Source of the DNA: SPCO01 sp964427285 | GTDB taxonomy: Bacteria; Chloroflexota; Limnocylindria; Limnocylindrales; CSP1-4 | Assembly (NCBI GenBank): GCA_964427285.1 | Contig: CAYRTS010000030.1 | Span: forward strand, 1 to 32,566 | DNA length: 32,566 nt | Direction of reading: 5' to 3' | Part shown: piece by piece, positions 9,667-17,475 of the stretch | How the letters are laid out: the number at the start of each line of letters is the position of its first letter | How positions within the stretch are numbered: the stretch's first letter is position 1 | The notes under the pieces: model-generated | Databases searched by the model: none | The model's input: the letters and a program-made list of their open reading frames with translations, nothing else | Told to the model about the DNA's origin: nothing | Made by a program: the position numbers and the translations under genes

Positions 9667-10260
9667 GTGACCCGACGACCCATCCTCGGGTGTCTCTTCG
9701 AGATCGTCGAGACACTCGTGCTCACGCTGATCATCTTTCTTGTCATCCAGAACTTTGTCGCACAGCCGTACAAGGTCCAGCAGCAGTCGATGGAGCACAC
9801 GCTGGAGCCGGATCAGTACGTGCTGGTCGACAAACTGACGCCGCGCTTCGACATCTACCAGCGCGGTGACATCGTGGTGTTCACGCCACCGCAGGATTGG
9901 GTGGACAGCGACGGTACCCCGTTTATCAAGCGGGTCATCGGCATCGGCGAGGACGAGGTCGAGATCATTGACGGCCTGGTCTACGTCAATGGGATCCAGC
10001 TCGACGAGCCGTATCTCTATGCCGATGTGCCCGGGGGCCCAGCCCGGCCGACGACGGCTACGCAGGATCGCTGGGTCGTCCCCGCCGACCAAGTGTTCCT
10101 GATGGGCGACAACCGGGCCAATTCGGCCGACTCGCGTTCCTTTGGCCCGGTGCCGGTGGCCAACGTCATCGGCCGAGCCTGGCTCCGCTACTGGCCCGTG
10201 GACGTGTTCGGGATCCTCCCCGCGCCGACCTACCCGGAACTGGAGTCGGCCGGGCCATGA
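9667..10260 (+). CDS. lepB: Signal peptidase I
   Basis: A 197-residue type I signal peptidase that cleaves signal peptides from exported proteins at the outer face of the membrane. One N-terminal membrane anchor (ETLVLTLIIFLVIQNFVA) is followed by the catalytic serine box QQQSMEHTL, the lysine box PFIKRVIGIGEDEVEI, and the conserved MGDNRANSADSRSFGPV near the C-terminus. The single anchor and short length match the Gram-positive-like form. The GTG at 9667 directly precedes the anchor; longer upstream frames would cross the -10 element and are unlikely. The next membrane gene follows 10 bases after the stop. Confidence 0.95.
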   Translation: MTRRPILGCLFEIVETLVLTLIIFLVIQNFVAQPYKVQQQSMEHTLEPDQYVLVDKLTPRFDIYQRGDIVVFTPPQDWVDSDGTPFIKRVIGIGEDEVEIIDGLVYVNGIQLDEPYLYADVPGGPARPTTATQDRWVVPADQVFLMGDNRANSADSRSFGPVPVANVIGRAWLRYWPVDVFGILPAPTYPELESAGP

Positions 10261-10270
10261 GGCGTTTGCC

Positions 10271-10963
10271 GTGAACCCGGCCCTCGCGGGGGTCGCGCTC
10301 GCGGTCGTGGTTGGGGCCATCGTGGCGACGTCCGCACGAAACGCGCGAACCGCGGTCCTGGGTCTCTTCCTGACCCTGGTCGGGGCTGCGCTCGTCGCCG
10401 ACCCGTTGCCCGATTCGTTGGGTCTGCTGGCACGCCTCATCGGATCCGTCATTTGCGGCTACTTCCTGTGGGTCGCCACCCGTGGCCCGAACGCGGTCAC
10501 CGGAGGCTCGCGACTCGGCTGGCCGGCCGAACTGCTCATCGCTGCGGCGGCGGCCCTGGCCGGCTACGCGAGCCACGCGTCCGCGGGGCCCGGCGGTGGG
10601 ATCGGTAGCGTGGTTGGCGTCACTGACGGGCCGGCACTTGCGCAGGCGGCCGGGTTCGCGGTCGCCGCGCTCTCCGCTGGCCCGATCATGAACGGCCGGG
10701 ACGTGGTGCGGATGGGAATCGGCCTCCTCCTTCTGATCGTCGGGGCCGTCCTCGTGCGATCGGCGCTCGGCGGGGATCCGGGGATGCTGGAGCAGCTCGT
10801 GATCGCCGGGCTTGTTACGGTCGTGGGCGGTACGTGCGCGACACTGGCAGCCTCGGCCAGGGGGGACGGCACGGCCGGTTTTGACCTTGCGACGGCCGGG
10901 GACGAACATGCCGGCCACCCGCTCGACGCCCGCCCGCGACTGCCCGGACCCCGATCCCGATGA
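10271..10963 (+). CDS. Membrane protein, possibly NuoJ-like
   Basis: A 230-residue membrane protein with about six hydrophobic segments, starting at GTG 10271 ten bases after lepB. The segment ARTAVLGLFLTLVGAALVAD resembles the second helix of complex I subunit J (NPVxAxLxLxxTxxGxA). It overlaps the next gene, a NuoN-like protein, by ATGA. The C-terminal 30 residues are hydrophilic and disordered-looking. The NuoJ link is inferred from one segment and the neighbour; it may instead be a lineage-specific membrane partner of the NuoN-like protein. Confidence 0.7.
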   Translation: MNPALAGVALAVVVGAIVATSARNARTAVLGLFLTLVGAALVADPLPDSLGLLARLIGSVICGYFLWVATRGPNAVTGGSRLGWPAELLIAAAAALAGYASHASAGPGGGIGSVVGVTDGPALAQAAGFAVAALSAGPIMNGRDVVRMGIGLLLLIVGAVLVRSALGGDPGMLEQLVIAGLVTVVGGTCATLAASARGDGTAGFDLATAGDEHAGHPLDARPRLPGPRSR

Positions 10964-12366
10964 GCCTCGCGATCTACCTGGCGGTCACCCTGGCATTCGC
11001 AGCCGGCGCGTGGCTGACCCGCGGCCGTGCACCGCTCTCGACCCTGATCGGTCTCGGAGGGCTCGTGGCGGCGACCGTGGCAGCGGTGGCGATCCGCCCG
11101 GGCGAAACACTCGTGATTGACGGCGCGGAGTTGGCGACTGCGGCGTTCGGGCGGATCTATCTCGTCGTTGGGTCCGTGACCGCGCTGGGACTGGTCGTCG
11201 CCGGGCTCGCCGGACGAACCCGGCCGGACCTCCCGGCGGTCTGCCTGGCGACGCTTGGGATCAGCGGTCTCGCGTTGAGCCTGACCGATCCTCGGGCGGC
11301 CCTGGTTGCCGCGGCGACCGCGGGCCTGCTCGGGGCAATGCTGACCGTGACCCCCGGTGGAGACCGGGCCGGTGCGAGCGCCGGTATCCGCCACCTCCGC
11401 GCCGTCGTGACTGCCGGGGCCCTGGGCGTGGTCGCTGTCGCCTGGGTCGATCCGGACATGACCTCCCTGGGTCTGGCACCCCCTGGCTTCGGGCTGGCGT
11501 ATCTCGCTGTCGCGCTCGGGGTGGCCATCCGTCTCGGGGCGATCCCGTTTCACCGGTGGGCCGGTCGCCTGACCGACGCCATCCCCGACGTTGGGCTGCC
11601 GATGGCCACGGTCCTGGCAGCAGCTCCATTCGCGATCGTCGGTCTCGCCTGGGTCAGCGCCGCGGCCGCGCCACTGTCCGGCGAACTCGACGCCGAGCGG
11701 GCGATCGTGCTGGCCGTAGCGATTGCCTCAATCGTGCTCGCGGCACTGGCGTCACTCGTCCAGGATGACCTCGAACATGTCGTCGGCTACTCGATCGTGG
11801 GCGACGCCGGGGTGGCCATGCTGGCCGTGGCCGCGCTTGACCCTGTTGCGCCGGCGCCGGCCAGAGCCTGGATCATCGCGATGGTCGTGACCCGCAGCGC
11901 GTTCGCGGTCTGGGCCGGCGGCGTCCGGTACGTGGCCGGGACCGGGCGGATCACCGAGCTGCGCGGCTGGGGCCGCCATTCGCCGGCCTTGCTCCTCGCG
12001 CTGGGTCTTGTCGTGATTGCGAGCATCGGGCTGCCAGGGTTTGCCGCGTTTGACGCGCGCGCCTCGCTGGTGACCATGGCGGTCGAGGAACCGTTCGCGA
12101 CCCCGCTGCTACTAGGGGTCCTGGCGCCGCTCGCCTTCTACGCGCGGTTGCTCGCGGTTGGGGTCGCCCGGCCCGATGGACCCCCCATTCGGGACGTTGA
12201 GTGGCGACCTCGTGTGGGGCTACCCGACCTGACCGCGATCCGGGGCTGGGGGACGCTGACCTGGGAGACCAACCGGGCGTTCAGCGGGGCGCTGGCGGCG
12301 CTGCTTCTGGCGGCACTTGCCGTGGCGACCTCCGCCGGTGCGTTCGGGACTGGCGCCGCCGGCTGA
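10960..12366 (+). CDS. NuoN/MrpD-like proton-conducting membrane transporter, divergent
   Basis: A 468-residue protein of about 13 hydrophobic segments resembling complex I subunit N and related antiporter-like subunits. LGVAIRLGAIPFHRWAGRL aligns with the KxxxxPFHxW signature of this family, and QDDLEHVVGYSIVGDAGVAML aligns with the QDDxKRLLAYSSIxHxG stretch. The lysine before PFH is replaced by Arg, and the KR of the second motif by Glu-His, so the usual proton-channel residues are changed. No other complex I or Mrp subunits lie nearby apart from the NuoJ-like gene it overlaps by four bases. Its role may be a stand-alone transporter or a complex accessory protein. Confidence 0.82.
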   Translation: MSLAIYLAVTLAFAAGAWLTRGRAPLSTLIGLGGLVAATVAAVAIRPGETLVIDGAELATAAFGRIYLVVGSVTALGLVVAGLAGRTRPDLPAVCLATLGISGLALSLTDPRAALVAAATAGLLGAMLTVTPGGDRAGASAGIRHLRAVVTAGALGVVAVAWVDPDMTSLGLAPPGFGLAYLAVALGVAIRLGAIPFHRWAGRLTDAIPDVGLPMATVLAAAPFAIVGLAWVSAAAAPLSGELDAERAIVLAVAIASIVLAALASLVQDDLEHVVGYSIVGDAGVAMLAVAALDPVAPAPARAWIIAMVVTRSAFAVWAGGVRYVAGTGRITELRGWGRHSPALLLALGLVVIASIGLPGFAAFDARASLVTMAVEEPFATPLLLGVLAPLAFYARLLAVGVARPDGPPIRDVEWRPRVGLPDLTAIRGWGTLTWETNRAFSGALAALLLAALAVATSAGAFGTGAAG

Positions 12367-12377
12367 CCTAGCGGGGC

Positions 12378-12845
12378 CTACCCGTTTGGCGCAAGCACCC
12401 AGCGGTCGACGTCGCGCTCATAGTCGAACAACTCAGCGGGCTCAAACCAGAGCGCGAGCTCCGCGCCGGCAGCTTCCGGGCTGTCCGAGGCATGGACAAT
12501 GTTCTGGGCCGTCTCGAGCGCGAAATCGCCGCGGATCGTGCCGGGCGCGGCTTCATGCGGTCGCGTCGCGCCGTTGATCGCGCGGACCACGGCGATCGCG
12601 TTTGGACCATCGAGCGCAAGGGCGACCAGCGGCGCGGAGACGATGAAGTCGACCAGGCTGCCGAAGAACGGCTTCTCCCGATGCGCCGCGTAGTGTCGCT
12701 CCGCCAGCGACCGATCGACATGGACGAGCTTGAGACCGACAACCTTGAGGCCGCGCTCCTCGTAGCGCGCGAGGATGCGGCCGATCAACTGACGCTGGAC
12801 GCCATCGGGCTTGATGAGGACGAGGGTTCGCTCTGAGCCTGGCAT
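12378..12845 (-). CDS. ndk: Nucleoside diphosphate kinase
   Basis: A 155-residue nucleoside diphosphate kinase, which transfers the gamma-phosphate from ATP to other NDPs through a phosphohistidine. The N-terminal ERTLVLIKPDGVQR and the active-site NIVHASDS (His118) are canonical; GPNAIAVVRAINGAT and PGTIRGDFAL bind nucleotide. Length is slightly above the usual 135-150. AAGG lies five bases before the ATG. It converges on the NuoN-like gene with only 11 bases between stops. Confidence 0.97.
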   Translation of the reverse strand: MPGSERTLVLIKPDGVQRQLIGRILARYEERGLKVVGLKLVHVDRSLAERHYAAHREKPFFGSLVDFIVSAPLVALALDGPNAIAVVRAINGATRPHEAAPGTIRGDFALETAQNIVHASDSPEAAGAELALWFEPAELFDYERDVDRWVLAPNG

Positions 12846-12878
12846 GTCGACCTTGCTGCGGGGGCTGGACGTCGCGGG

Positions 12879-12884
12879 ATTGTA
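12879..12884 (-). promoter_or_regulatory. -10 element for ndk
   Basis: Minus strand TACAAT at 12884-12879 is a good -10, giving a leader of about 27 bases that carries the AAGG ribosome binding site. No clear -35 is visible; the site lies in the gap between ndk and the upstream gene. Confidence 0.45.
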
Positions 12885-12902
12885 TCGGATCAGACCGCTC
12901 GA

Positions 12903-14027
12903 TCAGGCGCCGGGATCAGGCGCCACGACCGGTGCGGCCGCTGATCCGCTGTGGTCGACGGCGGGCGGGGGTGCGTCGATCTCCGCCGGACGACGCCTGG
13001 TCCGTCTTGTGGTCGACTGACGGGCCGATCCATCTGGGTTGCTGCGCCGATCCCGGTCGCCGGACCAGGCCGCCGCCGCATATGCTCGCCCAGCCTCCGG
13101 TTCGAGGCCAAGGAGCCGATAGGCGTCACCTCGCACGAGGTCGATCGCCGGGCTGGAGACGCCGGCCGTGGCCTCGAGAACCGACGGCGCGAGCGCAGGA
13201 GCCAGCCGCATGGCCAGCGCGAATCGGAGGGTCGCTTCGTCAATGGATCCGGCGACAACCGCCGCCCGCGCCGCCTGCAACTCGTCAGCCGGGTCGGGCA
13301 GCTGGGTCCGGGCAGTGTCCGGATCGTCGTCGCTGTCCCAGAAACCGGCCGTCGTCGGGGTGGCGATGGCCGGACCGGCATCCGATTCTCCTGCCGTGGC
13401 CCGATCCGCCGCGACAGCCGGATCCGTGTCCCCGGCCCGAAGGTTCCGCCCGACACCTGACTCTCGATGGAAGAGCGTGTCCTCGACCGGCGGTGGCTCC
13501 GTGGCATCCGGCGGCCAGACGCTCGAACGCGGCATCCCGGCGAACAGTCGGTCGAGCGGACTGTCCAGCCGCTCCATCGCCATTGCCGCCAGCCGGCGCG
13601 CCTCGGTCGGACGCCCGAGGGCCGCTGCCGCTTCCGCCGCAATCACCAGGGCGACGGGCTGGTCCTCACCGGCCGCGAGGGCGGCGATCGTGGCTTCACC
13701 GGCCCCGGCCAGAGTGCCCGTCCTCCAGCGGACCTCGGCCAGGTCCACCTGCCCCGGGAGGTCAAGTGCCCCCCGGTCGTTGAGGATCTCGAGCTCGACG
13801 CGCGCGAGCGCCAGCGAGCCAAGTCGCAGGTGCAGACGGGCGAGCGCCAGCGCGACCGGGCGCGGCGACGGCGCAGGGGCGGGCTCGGTTGAGACAGACT
13901 GCGCGGGCTCGGGTTCGTATACGGGTTCAGGCACGGGTTTGGGCACGGGTTCGGATGGGGCTGGCGCGGCCTCGGATGGGGCTGGCGCGGCCGCGCCCTC
14001 TCTCGCGACCCTCGATCCTCGAGTCAT
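12903..14027 (-). CDS. Hypothetical protein with proline/glutamate-rich N-terminus and TPR-like helices
   Basis: A 374-residue protein I do not recognise. Residues 15-50 are a low-complexity stretch of Ala/Pro/Glu repeats (for example EPVPKPVPEPVYEPEPAQ). Residues 55-160 are alanine-rich amphipathic helices (ALARLHLRLGSLALARVELE) resembling tetratricopeptide repeats, followed by an acidic Ser/Thr/Asp-rich linker and another helical pair (ARAAVVAGSIDEATLRFALAMRLAP; LVRGDAYRLLGLEPEAGRAYAAA), then a basic, disordered tail. It has no signal peptide or membrane span. It overlaps the M16 peptidase gene by ATGA, so the two are probably translated together and may work together. Confidence 0.72.
   Translation of the reverse strand: MTRGSRVAREGAAAPAPSEAAPAPSEPVPKPVPEPVYEPEPAQSVSTEPAPAPSPRPVALALARLHLRLGSLALARVELEILNDRGALDLPGQVDLAEVRWRTGTLAGAGEATIAALAAGEDQPVALVIAAEAAAALGRPTEARRLAAMAMERLDSPLDRLFAGMPRSSVWPPDATEPPPVEDTLFHRESGVGRNLRAGDTDPAVAADRATAGESDAGPAIATPTTAGFWDSDDDPDTARTQLPDPADELQAARAAVVAGSIDEATLRFALAMRLAPALAPSVLEATAGVSSPAIDLVRGDAYRLLGLEPEAGRAYAAAAWSGDRDRRSNPDGSARQSTTRRTRRRPAEIDAPPPAVDHSGSAAAPVVAPDPGA
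13951..13992. repeat. Perfect 21-bp tandem duplication in the low-complexity region
   Basis: Two identical 21-base units (13951-13971 and 13972-13992) begin TCGGATGGGGCTGGC and encode a duplicated seven-residue Ala/Pro/Ser/Glu unit near the N-terminus of the hypothetical protein. It is in frame, so length variation here would not break the gene. Confidence 0.85.
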
Positions 14028-15292
14028 GCCGGCAGTCGAAGGTGCGCCTCGAGCCCGCGGAGATGGCGCGCCGGCGCGACGGCGGCCAGGCGAAGGGCGT
14101 CGTCATCGAAAAGCCGTCCGGCCAGTCGCGCGATGTCAGAGGCACCAACGGCCGCAACCGCGGAAAGAGCATCCTCGAGCGTCAGGACGCGGTCGTGGAG
14201 GGCCTCCTGGCCGCCGATCCACGACGCGACATGACGAGTGTCGTCCATGCGCATTTCCAGCCCGCCGGCCAGGTAGCGCTTGGCCTTGCCAAGCTCATCG
14301 TCCGGAACCAGCTCATCACGCAGCCGGACGAATTCGGCGAGGATCGCCTTGATCGCGGCCGGCAGCCCAGCCGGATCCACTCCCGCAGAGACCTCCAGTG
14401 CCCCGGCATCGGCATAGTCCACCAGGCCCGATGAGATGTCGTAGGCCAGGCCCAGCTCCTCTCGCACCGACAGGAAGAGACGGCTGCTCATGCCGTCGCC
14501 GAGCACCGCGTTGAGGACCGCGAGGGTCCAGCTGTCGGGATGATCGCGCGGCAGGGCCGGAACGCCAAGGCAGATCTGCGCCTGGCTGGTGCTCCGCTTA
14601 CCCAGCATCACCCGGGGGCCGGCGGGCAGTCCAGGTGCGGGTGCAAACCCCGGGACCACGCCGTTTCCGGTCCCGAACGCAGCCGCAGTGAGGCCCAGGG
14701 CCTCCTCGTGCGCCAGGTCCCCGACGATCGCCACGACGGTGTTGGCCGGGCGATACGTCGTCGCCCAGAAATCGCGGATCGTCGCGTCGGCAAGGCGCCG
14801 AACGTCGGCCTCCTCCCCGCAGATCTCGCGCCCAAGCGGGCCGTCGCCGAACATCGCCGTCTGGAACAGGATCTGGCAATACTCCGACGGATCGTCCAGG
14901 TACGACCGAATCTCCTCGACGATGACCGTCCGTTCGCTCTCAATATCGCGGTCCGTCAGACGAGGGCGCACGATCAGCTCGCCGACGACGTCCACCGCCC
15001 TGGCGACTTCGCGAAGCGGAACGCGGACCCAGTAGACGGTCGACTCGCGATCCGTGGCAGCGTTGAAGGACCCGCCGACGCCCTCGATCGCCTCGCTGAT
15101 GGCGCGCGTCGTGGGATAGGCGGTCGTGCCCTTGAAGGTGATGTGCTCCATGAAATGGGCGACCCCGATCCGGTCCGGCGTTTCGAGCCGTGATCCGGCG
15201 AGGACGTAGGCGGCCACGGAGACCGAGCGTGCCGCTGGTAGCCGCGCGCTGATCACCCGCGGTCCGGCTGGCAGCACGGTCCGTTCGAACAT
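14024..15292 (-). CDS. M16 family zinc metallopeptidase (processing-peptidase-like)
   Basis: A 422-residue M16 peptidase. The inverted zinc motif HFMEH is at residues 46-50 (family HxxEH), with the downstream glutamate in TVIVEEI (about residue 127), at the 76-77 residue spacing expected for the third zinc ligand. The C-terminal half is the non-catalytic M16 domain (QAQICLGVPALPRDHPD, GDGMSSRLFLSVREELGLAYDISS, then DELGKAKRYLAGGLEMRM). There is no signal peptide. The ATG at 15292 is preceded by a -10-like TACCAT only seven bases away. It is coupled by ATGA to the following unknown gene. Confidence 0.94.
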   Translation of the reverse strand: MFERTVLPAGPRVISARLPAARSVSVAAYVLAGSRLETPDRIGVAHFMEHITFKGTTAYPTTRAISEAIEGVGGSFNAATDRESTVYWVRVPLREVARAVDVVGELIVRPRLTDRDIESERTVIVEEIRSYLDDPSEYCQILFQTAMFGDGPLGREICGEEADVRRLADATIRDFWATTYRPANTVVAIVGDLAHEEALGLTAAAFGTGNGVVPGFAPAPGLPAGPRVMLGKRSTSQAQICLGVPALPRDHPDSWTLAVLNAVLGDGMSSRLFLSVREELGLAYDISSGLVDYADAGALEVSAGVDPAGLPAAIKAILAEFVRLRDELVPDDELGKAKRYLAGGLEMRMDDTRHVASWIGGQEALHDRVLTLEDALSAVAAVGASDIARLAGRLFDDDALRLAAVAPARHLRGLEAHLRLPA

Positions 15293-15299
15293 CCGCCCG

Positions 15300-15305
15300 A
15301 TGGTA
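15300..15305 (-). promoter_or_regulatory. -10-like element abutting the M16 gene start
   Basis: Minus strand TACCAT (15305-15300) is followed by seven bases and then the ATG of the M16 peptidase gene. No purine-rich ribosome binding site is present between them, suggesting a leaderless or nearly leaderless transcript. No good -35 is seen. Confidence 0.35.
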
Positions 15306-15366
15306 CAGGAATGCGATTGGCGCCCCGGCCGATCCAGATAGCCTCGTCACGGACAATGTGCTGGGG

Positions 15367-15552
15367 TACGATCCCGGAGGTCGCCAATCTGCGTATGGAT
15401 GGAGGTGACAGGCCGCGACGCCCAGGGGATTCCGCAACGTCTCAGCAAGATGGGCGCGAGGGCGCCCATCGGCGGCGTTTCGGGGGAGGTAGGCAGGGTG
15501 CGGTCCGAGCCTCGATTTCGACAGGCCAGGCGCACCAGCTTGATGAGGAGGG
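15367..15552 (+). promoter_or_regulatory. Structured 5' leader of the NCS2 permease gene (candidate cis-regulatory RNA)
   Basis: A -10-like TACGAT at 15367-15372 would give a leader of about 185 bases. It contains a perfect 9-bp hairpin (GATGGGCGC at 15449-15457 with its complement at 15462-15470, loop GAGG). A second stem joins GGTGCG (15497-15502) to CGCACC (15531-15536) and encloses GCCT/AGGC. The ribosome binding site GAGGAGGG (15545-15552) follows the second stem directly. I could not match it to a known riboswitch consensus (purine, guanidine, SAM, ZTP, glycine and cobalamin were considered). Confidence 0.4.
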
Positions 15553-15562
15553 TCAAAACCCG

Positions 15563-16894
15563 GTGGAAGCCATCGCGAGCTATTTCAAGTTCGCCGAACG
15601 CGGAACCAATCTCACGACCGAGATCCGCGCCGGTGCCACGACCTTCATGGTCATGGCCTACATCATTTTCCTGAACCCGGCGATCCTGTCCGCGGCTGGA
15701 GTGGACGTCGTCGCCACAGCGGCGGCCACGGCCCTCATTGCGGGGATCATGACCATCCTCATGGGGGTCGTCGGGAACTTCCCGATCGCCATCGCCGCGG
15801 GGCTCGGCATCAATGCGATCGTCGCCTTCGGGCTCGTCCTCGGTCGGGGGTTGACGTTCCAGGGAGCCATGGGCGTCATCGTCCTTGAAGGCCTGCTCGT
15901 GGTCATCCTCGTCCTCGCAGGGCTTCGCGAAGCCGTCATGCTTGCGATCCCCAGCTCGCTGAAGCGAGCCATCGCCGTGGGCATCGGCCTGTTCATCCTG
16001 TTCATCGGCTTTGTCAACGCGGGCCTGATCGCGGGTGGCGAAGGCGCACCGCCGGTCCACTTCATCTTCCCGACCACGGCTGGCCCGTTCGTCGCGCTGG
16101 CCGGACTGATCATCACGATCGGCTTGTGGGTGCGCAAGGTGCCCGGAGCCTTGATCCTCAGCATCATCATCACGACGTTGATTGCGTTGCTCGCCGGCGT
16201 CACCAAGATCCCGGAGTCCTTCACGGCAACGGCCACGTTCTCGACGATCGGTGCGGTCAGTCTCACGGAAGTGTTCGACAAGCTCGGACTGTTCGTCGCG
16301 ATCCTGATCATTTTCTCGATCGCCTTGATTGACTTCTTCGACACGATGGGCACCGTCACGGCCGTCGGCAACCAGGCCGGCCTCACAGATGACCAGGGTC
16401 GCGTGCCGAACACCGGACGGATCCTGCTCGTGGATTCGATTGCGGCGGTGGCCGGCGGTCTGGGCGGGACCAGTTCGAACACGAGCTACATTGAAAGCTC
16501 GGCCGGAGTTGGCGAGGGCGGCCGGACCGGCTTCACCTCGGTCGTGACCGGCGTCCTGTTCCTGCTGTCCATCCTCCTCGCCCCGCTCGCCCTGATGATC
16601 CCTGCCGTCGCGACGGCACCGGCCCTCATCATCGTTGGGTACCTCCTGTTCGAGCAGATCGGCGGGATCAACGTGGCCGATCCGGAGGAGGGCATCCCGG
16701 CGCTGCTGGCGATGATCCTCATGCCCCTCACGTATGACATCGCTGTCGGCATCGGCGCCGGGTTCATTGCCTGGACGCTGATCAAGGTTGTCCGTGGGAA
16801 GCTGGGCGACATCCATCCGCTCATGTGGGCGGTCTCAGTTGCGTTCCTGGTCTTCTTCCTGCAGAGCTGGATCGAGCCGCTCCTGCAAGGCTGA
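15563..16894 (+). CDS. NCS2 family purine permease (AzgA/PbuG-like)
   Basis: A 443-residue permease of the nucleobase/cation symporter-2 family, AzgA/PbuG (adenine, hypoxanthine/guanine) branch. Marks are TNLTTEIRAGATTFMVMAYIIFLNP at the N-terminus, AAGLGINAIVAFGLVLG, the DFFDTMGTVTAVGNQAGL segment and GGTSSNTSYIESSAGVGEGGRTG. All are characteristic of this branch and contain the substrate-site acidic and glycine residues. About 12-14 hydrophobic segments are present. The start is GTG 15563 (VEAIASYFKF), ten bases after GAGGAGGG; the open frame upstream is non-coding leader. It is transcribed divergently from the M16 gene. Confidence 0.94.
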   Translation: MEAIASYFKFAERGTNLTTEIRAGATTFMVMAYIIFLNPAILSAAGVDVVATAAATALIAGIMTILMGVVGNFPIAIAAGLGINAIVAFGLVLGRGLTFQGAMGVIVLEGLLVVILVLAGLREAVMLAIPSSLKRAIAVGIGLFILFIGFVNAGLIAGGEGAPPVHFIFPTTAGPFVALAGLIITIGLWVRKVPGALILSIIITTLIALLAGVTKIPESFTATATFSTIGAVSLTEVFDKLGLFVAILIIFSIALIDFFDTMGTVTAVGNQAGLTDDQGRVPNTGRILLVDSIAAVAGGLGGTSSNTSYIESSAGVGEGGRTGFTSVVTGVLFLLSILLAPLALMIPAVATAPALIIVGYLLFEQIGGINVADPEEGIPALLAMILMPLTYDIAVGIGAGFIAWTLIKVVRGKLGDIHPLMWAVSVAFLVFFLQSWIEPLLQG

Positions 16895-16919
16895 ACCGAG
16901 CCATCGCCGCCCACGAATG

Positions 16920-16949
16920 CGGCGCCCCTGCCAGTTGGCCGGGGCGCCG
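16920..16949. terminator. Hairpin between convergent genes, possible bidirectional terminator
   Basis: CGGCGCCCC (16920-16928) pairs with GGGGCGCCG (16941-16949), a perfect 9-bp GC stem with a 12-base loop. It lies between the stops of the NCS2 permease and the convergent unknown gene. There is no clear U-run on either strand, so termination strength is uncertain. Confidence 0.5.
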
Positions 16950-16963
16950 TGGTTCCTGCCCGG

Positions 16964-17398
16964 CTAGTCGTCCTCGCGGGCTTCGGGGCCGAGCAGCTCC
17001 ATCTGGACGTAGTCGCTGGTGTCGAATTCGAGCTGGCGCGGGGCAAACGGAGAGCGCTCTTCGCCCCCCGGACCGATTGGCGCGAATTCGATGAGGACCC
17101 GCTCGTCGCCCTGGACGAGGGTATAGACCAGCATCTGATCTGGCCGCGTCTCGAATTCGAGGTGCTCGAACGAGTCGATGTTGAGGGTGATCGCGAGGGG
17201 CGTGAAGTAGGTCGAGATGTCGGGGGCGTCGACCACGATCCGTTCCACCCAGCCGGTCCCGTGGGCGATCACGTCACGGCCCCGCAGGTAGCGATAGCCG
17301 ACAGTCTGCTTGAGCAATGGGCGGAGGAGGTGGAGCATATCCGGCCGGCTCGTCACGACGCCCTGGTTCACGAAGAACTTGGCCGGCGGGCTCGACAC
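16964..17398 (-). CDS. Hypothetical protein (144 residues)
   Basis: An unrecognised soluble protein of 144 residues with a mixed alpha/beta composition: LHLLRPLLKQTVGYRYLRGRDVIAHG, then strand-like segments (GWVERIVVDAP, LVYTLVQGDERVLIEF) and an acidic C-terminus. It has no signal peptide, membrane span or Cys motif. The GTG at 17398 is chosen because GAGGAG lies nine bases upstream; the open frame extends further but the extension is basic and unlike coding sequence. A TTGCGC-N16-TACCAT promoter lies upstream. The gene is divergent from coaX and convergent with the purine permease. Confidence 0.78.
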   Translation of the reverse strand: MSSPPAKFFVNQGVVTSRPDMLHLLRPLLKQTVGYRYLRGRDVIAHGTGWVERIVVDAPDISTYFTPLAITLNIDSFEHLEFETRPDQMLVYTLVQGDERVLIEFAPIGPGGEERSPFAPRQLEFDTSDYVQMELLGPEAREDD

Positions 17399-17440
17399 GT
17401 GGGGCGTCTCCTCGGCTTGGGGAGGATGGCGGACAGTGGG

Positions 17441-17468
17441 ATGGTACTCCACGGTGAGAAACGCGCAA
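17441..17468 (-). promoter_or_regulatory. Promoter for the 144-residue hypothetical gene
   Basis: Minus strand TTGCGC (17468-17463), a 16-base spacer, then TACCAT (17446-17441). A start near 17434 would leave about 36 bases of leader including the GAGGAG ribosome binding site. Confidence 0.5.
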
Positions 17469-17475
17469 CGGCGCG

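Noticed and set aside
13168..14352. A 394-codon plus-strand open frame opposite the TPR-like gene
   Set aside because: Ser/Arg/Ala-rich with no domain; the minus-strand gene has coupling to M16 and a sensible protein composition.
15347..16816. A 489-codon open frame opposite the NCS2 permease
   Set aside because: Extremely rich in Asp, Glu, Arg and His, the usual complement of a hydrophobic membrane protein gene; no motif.
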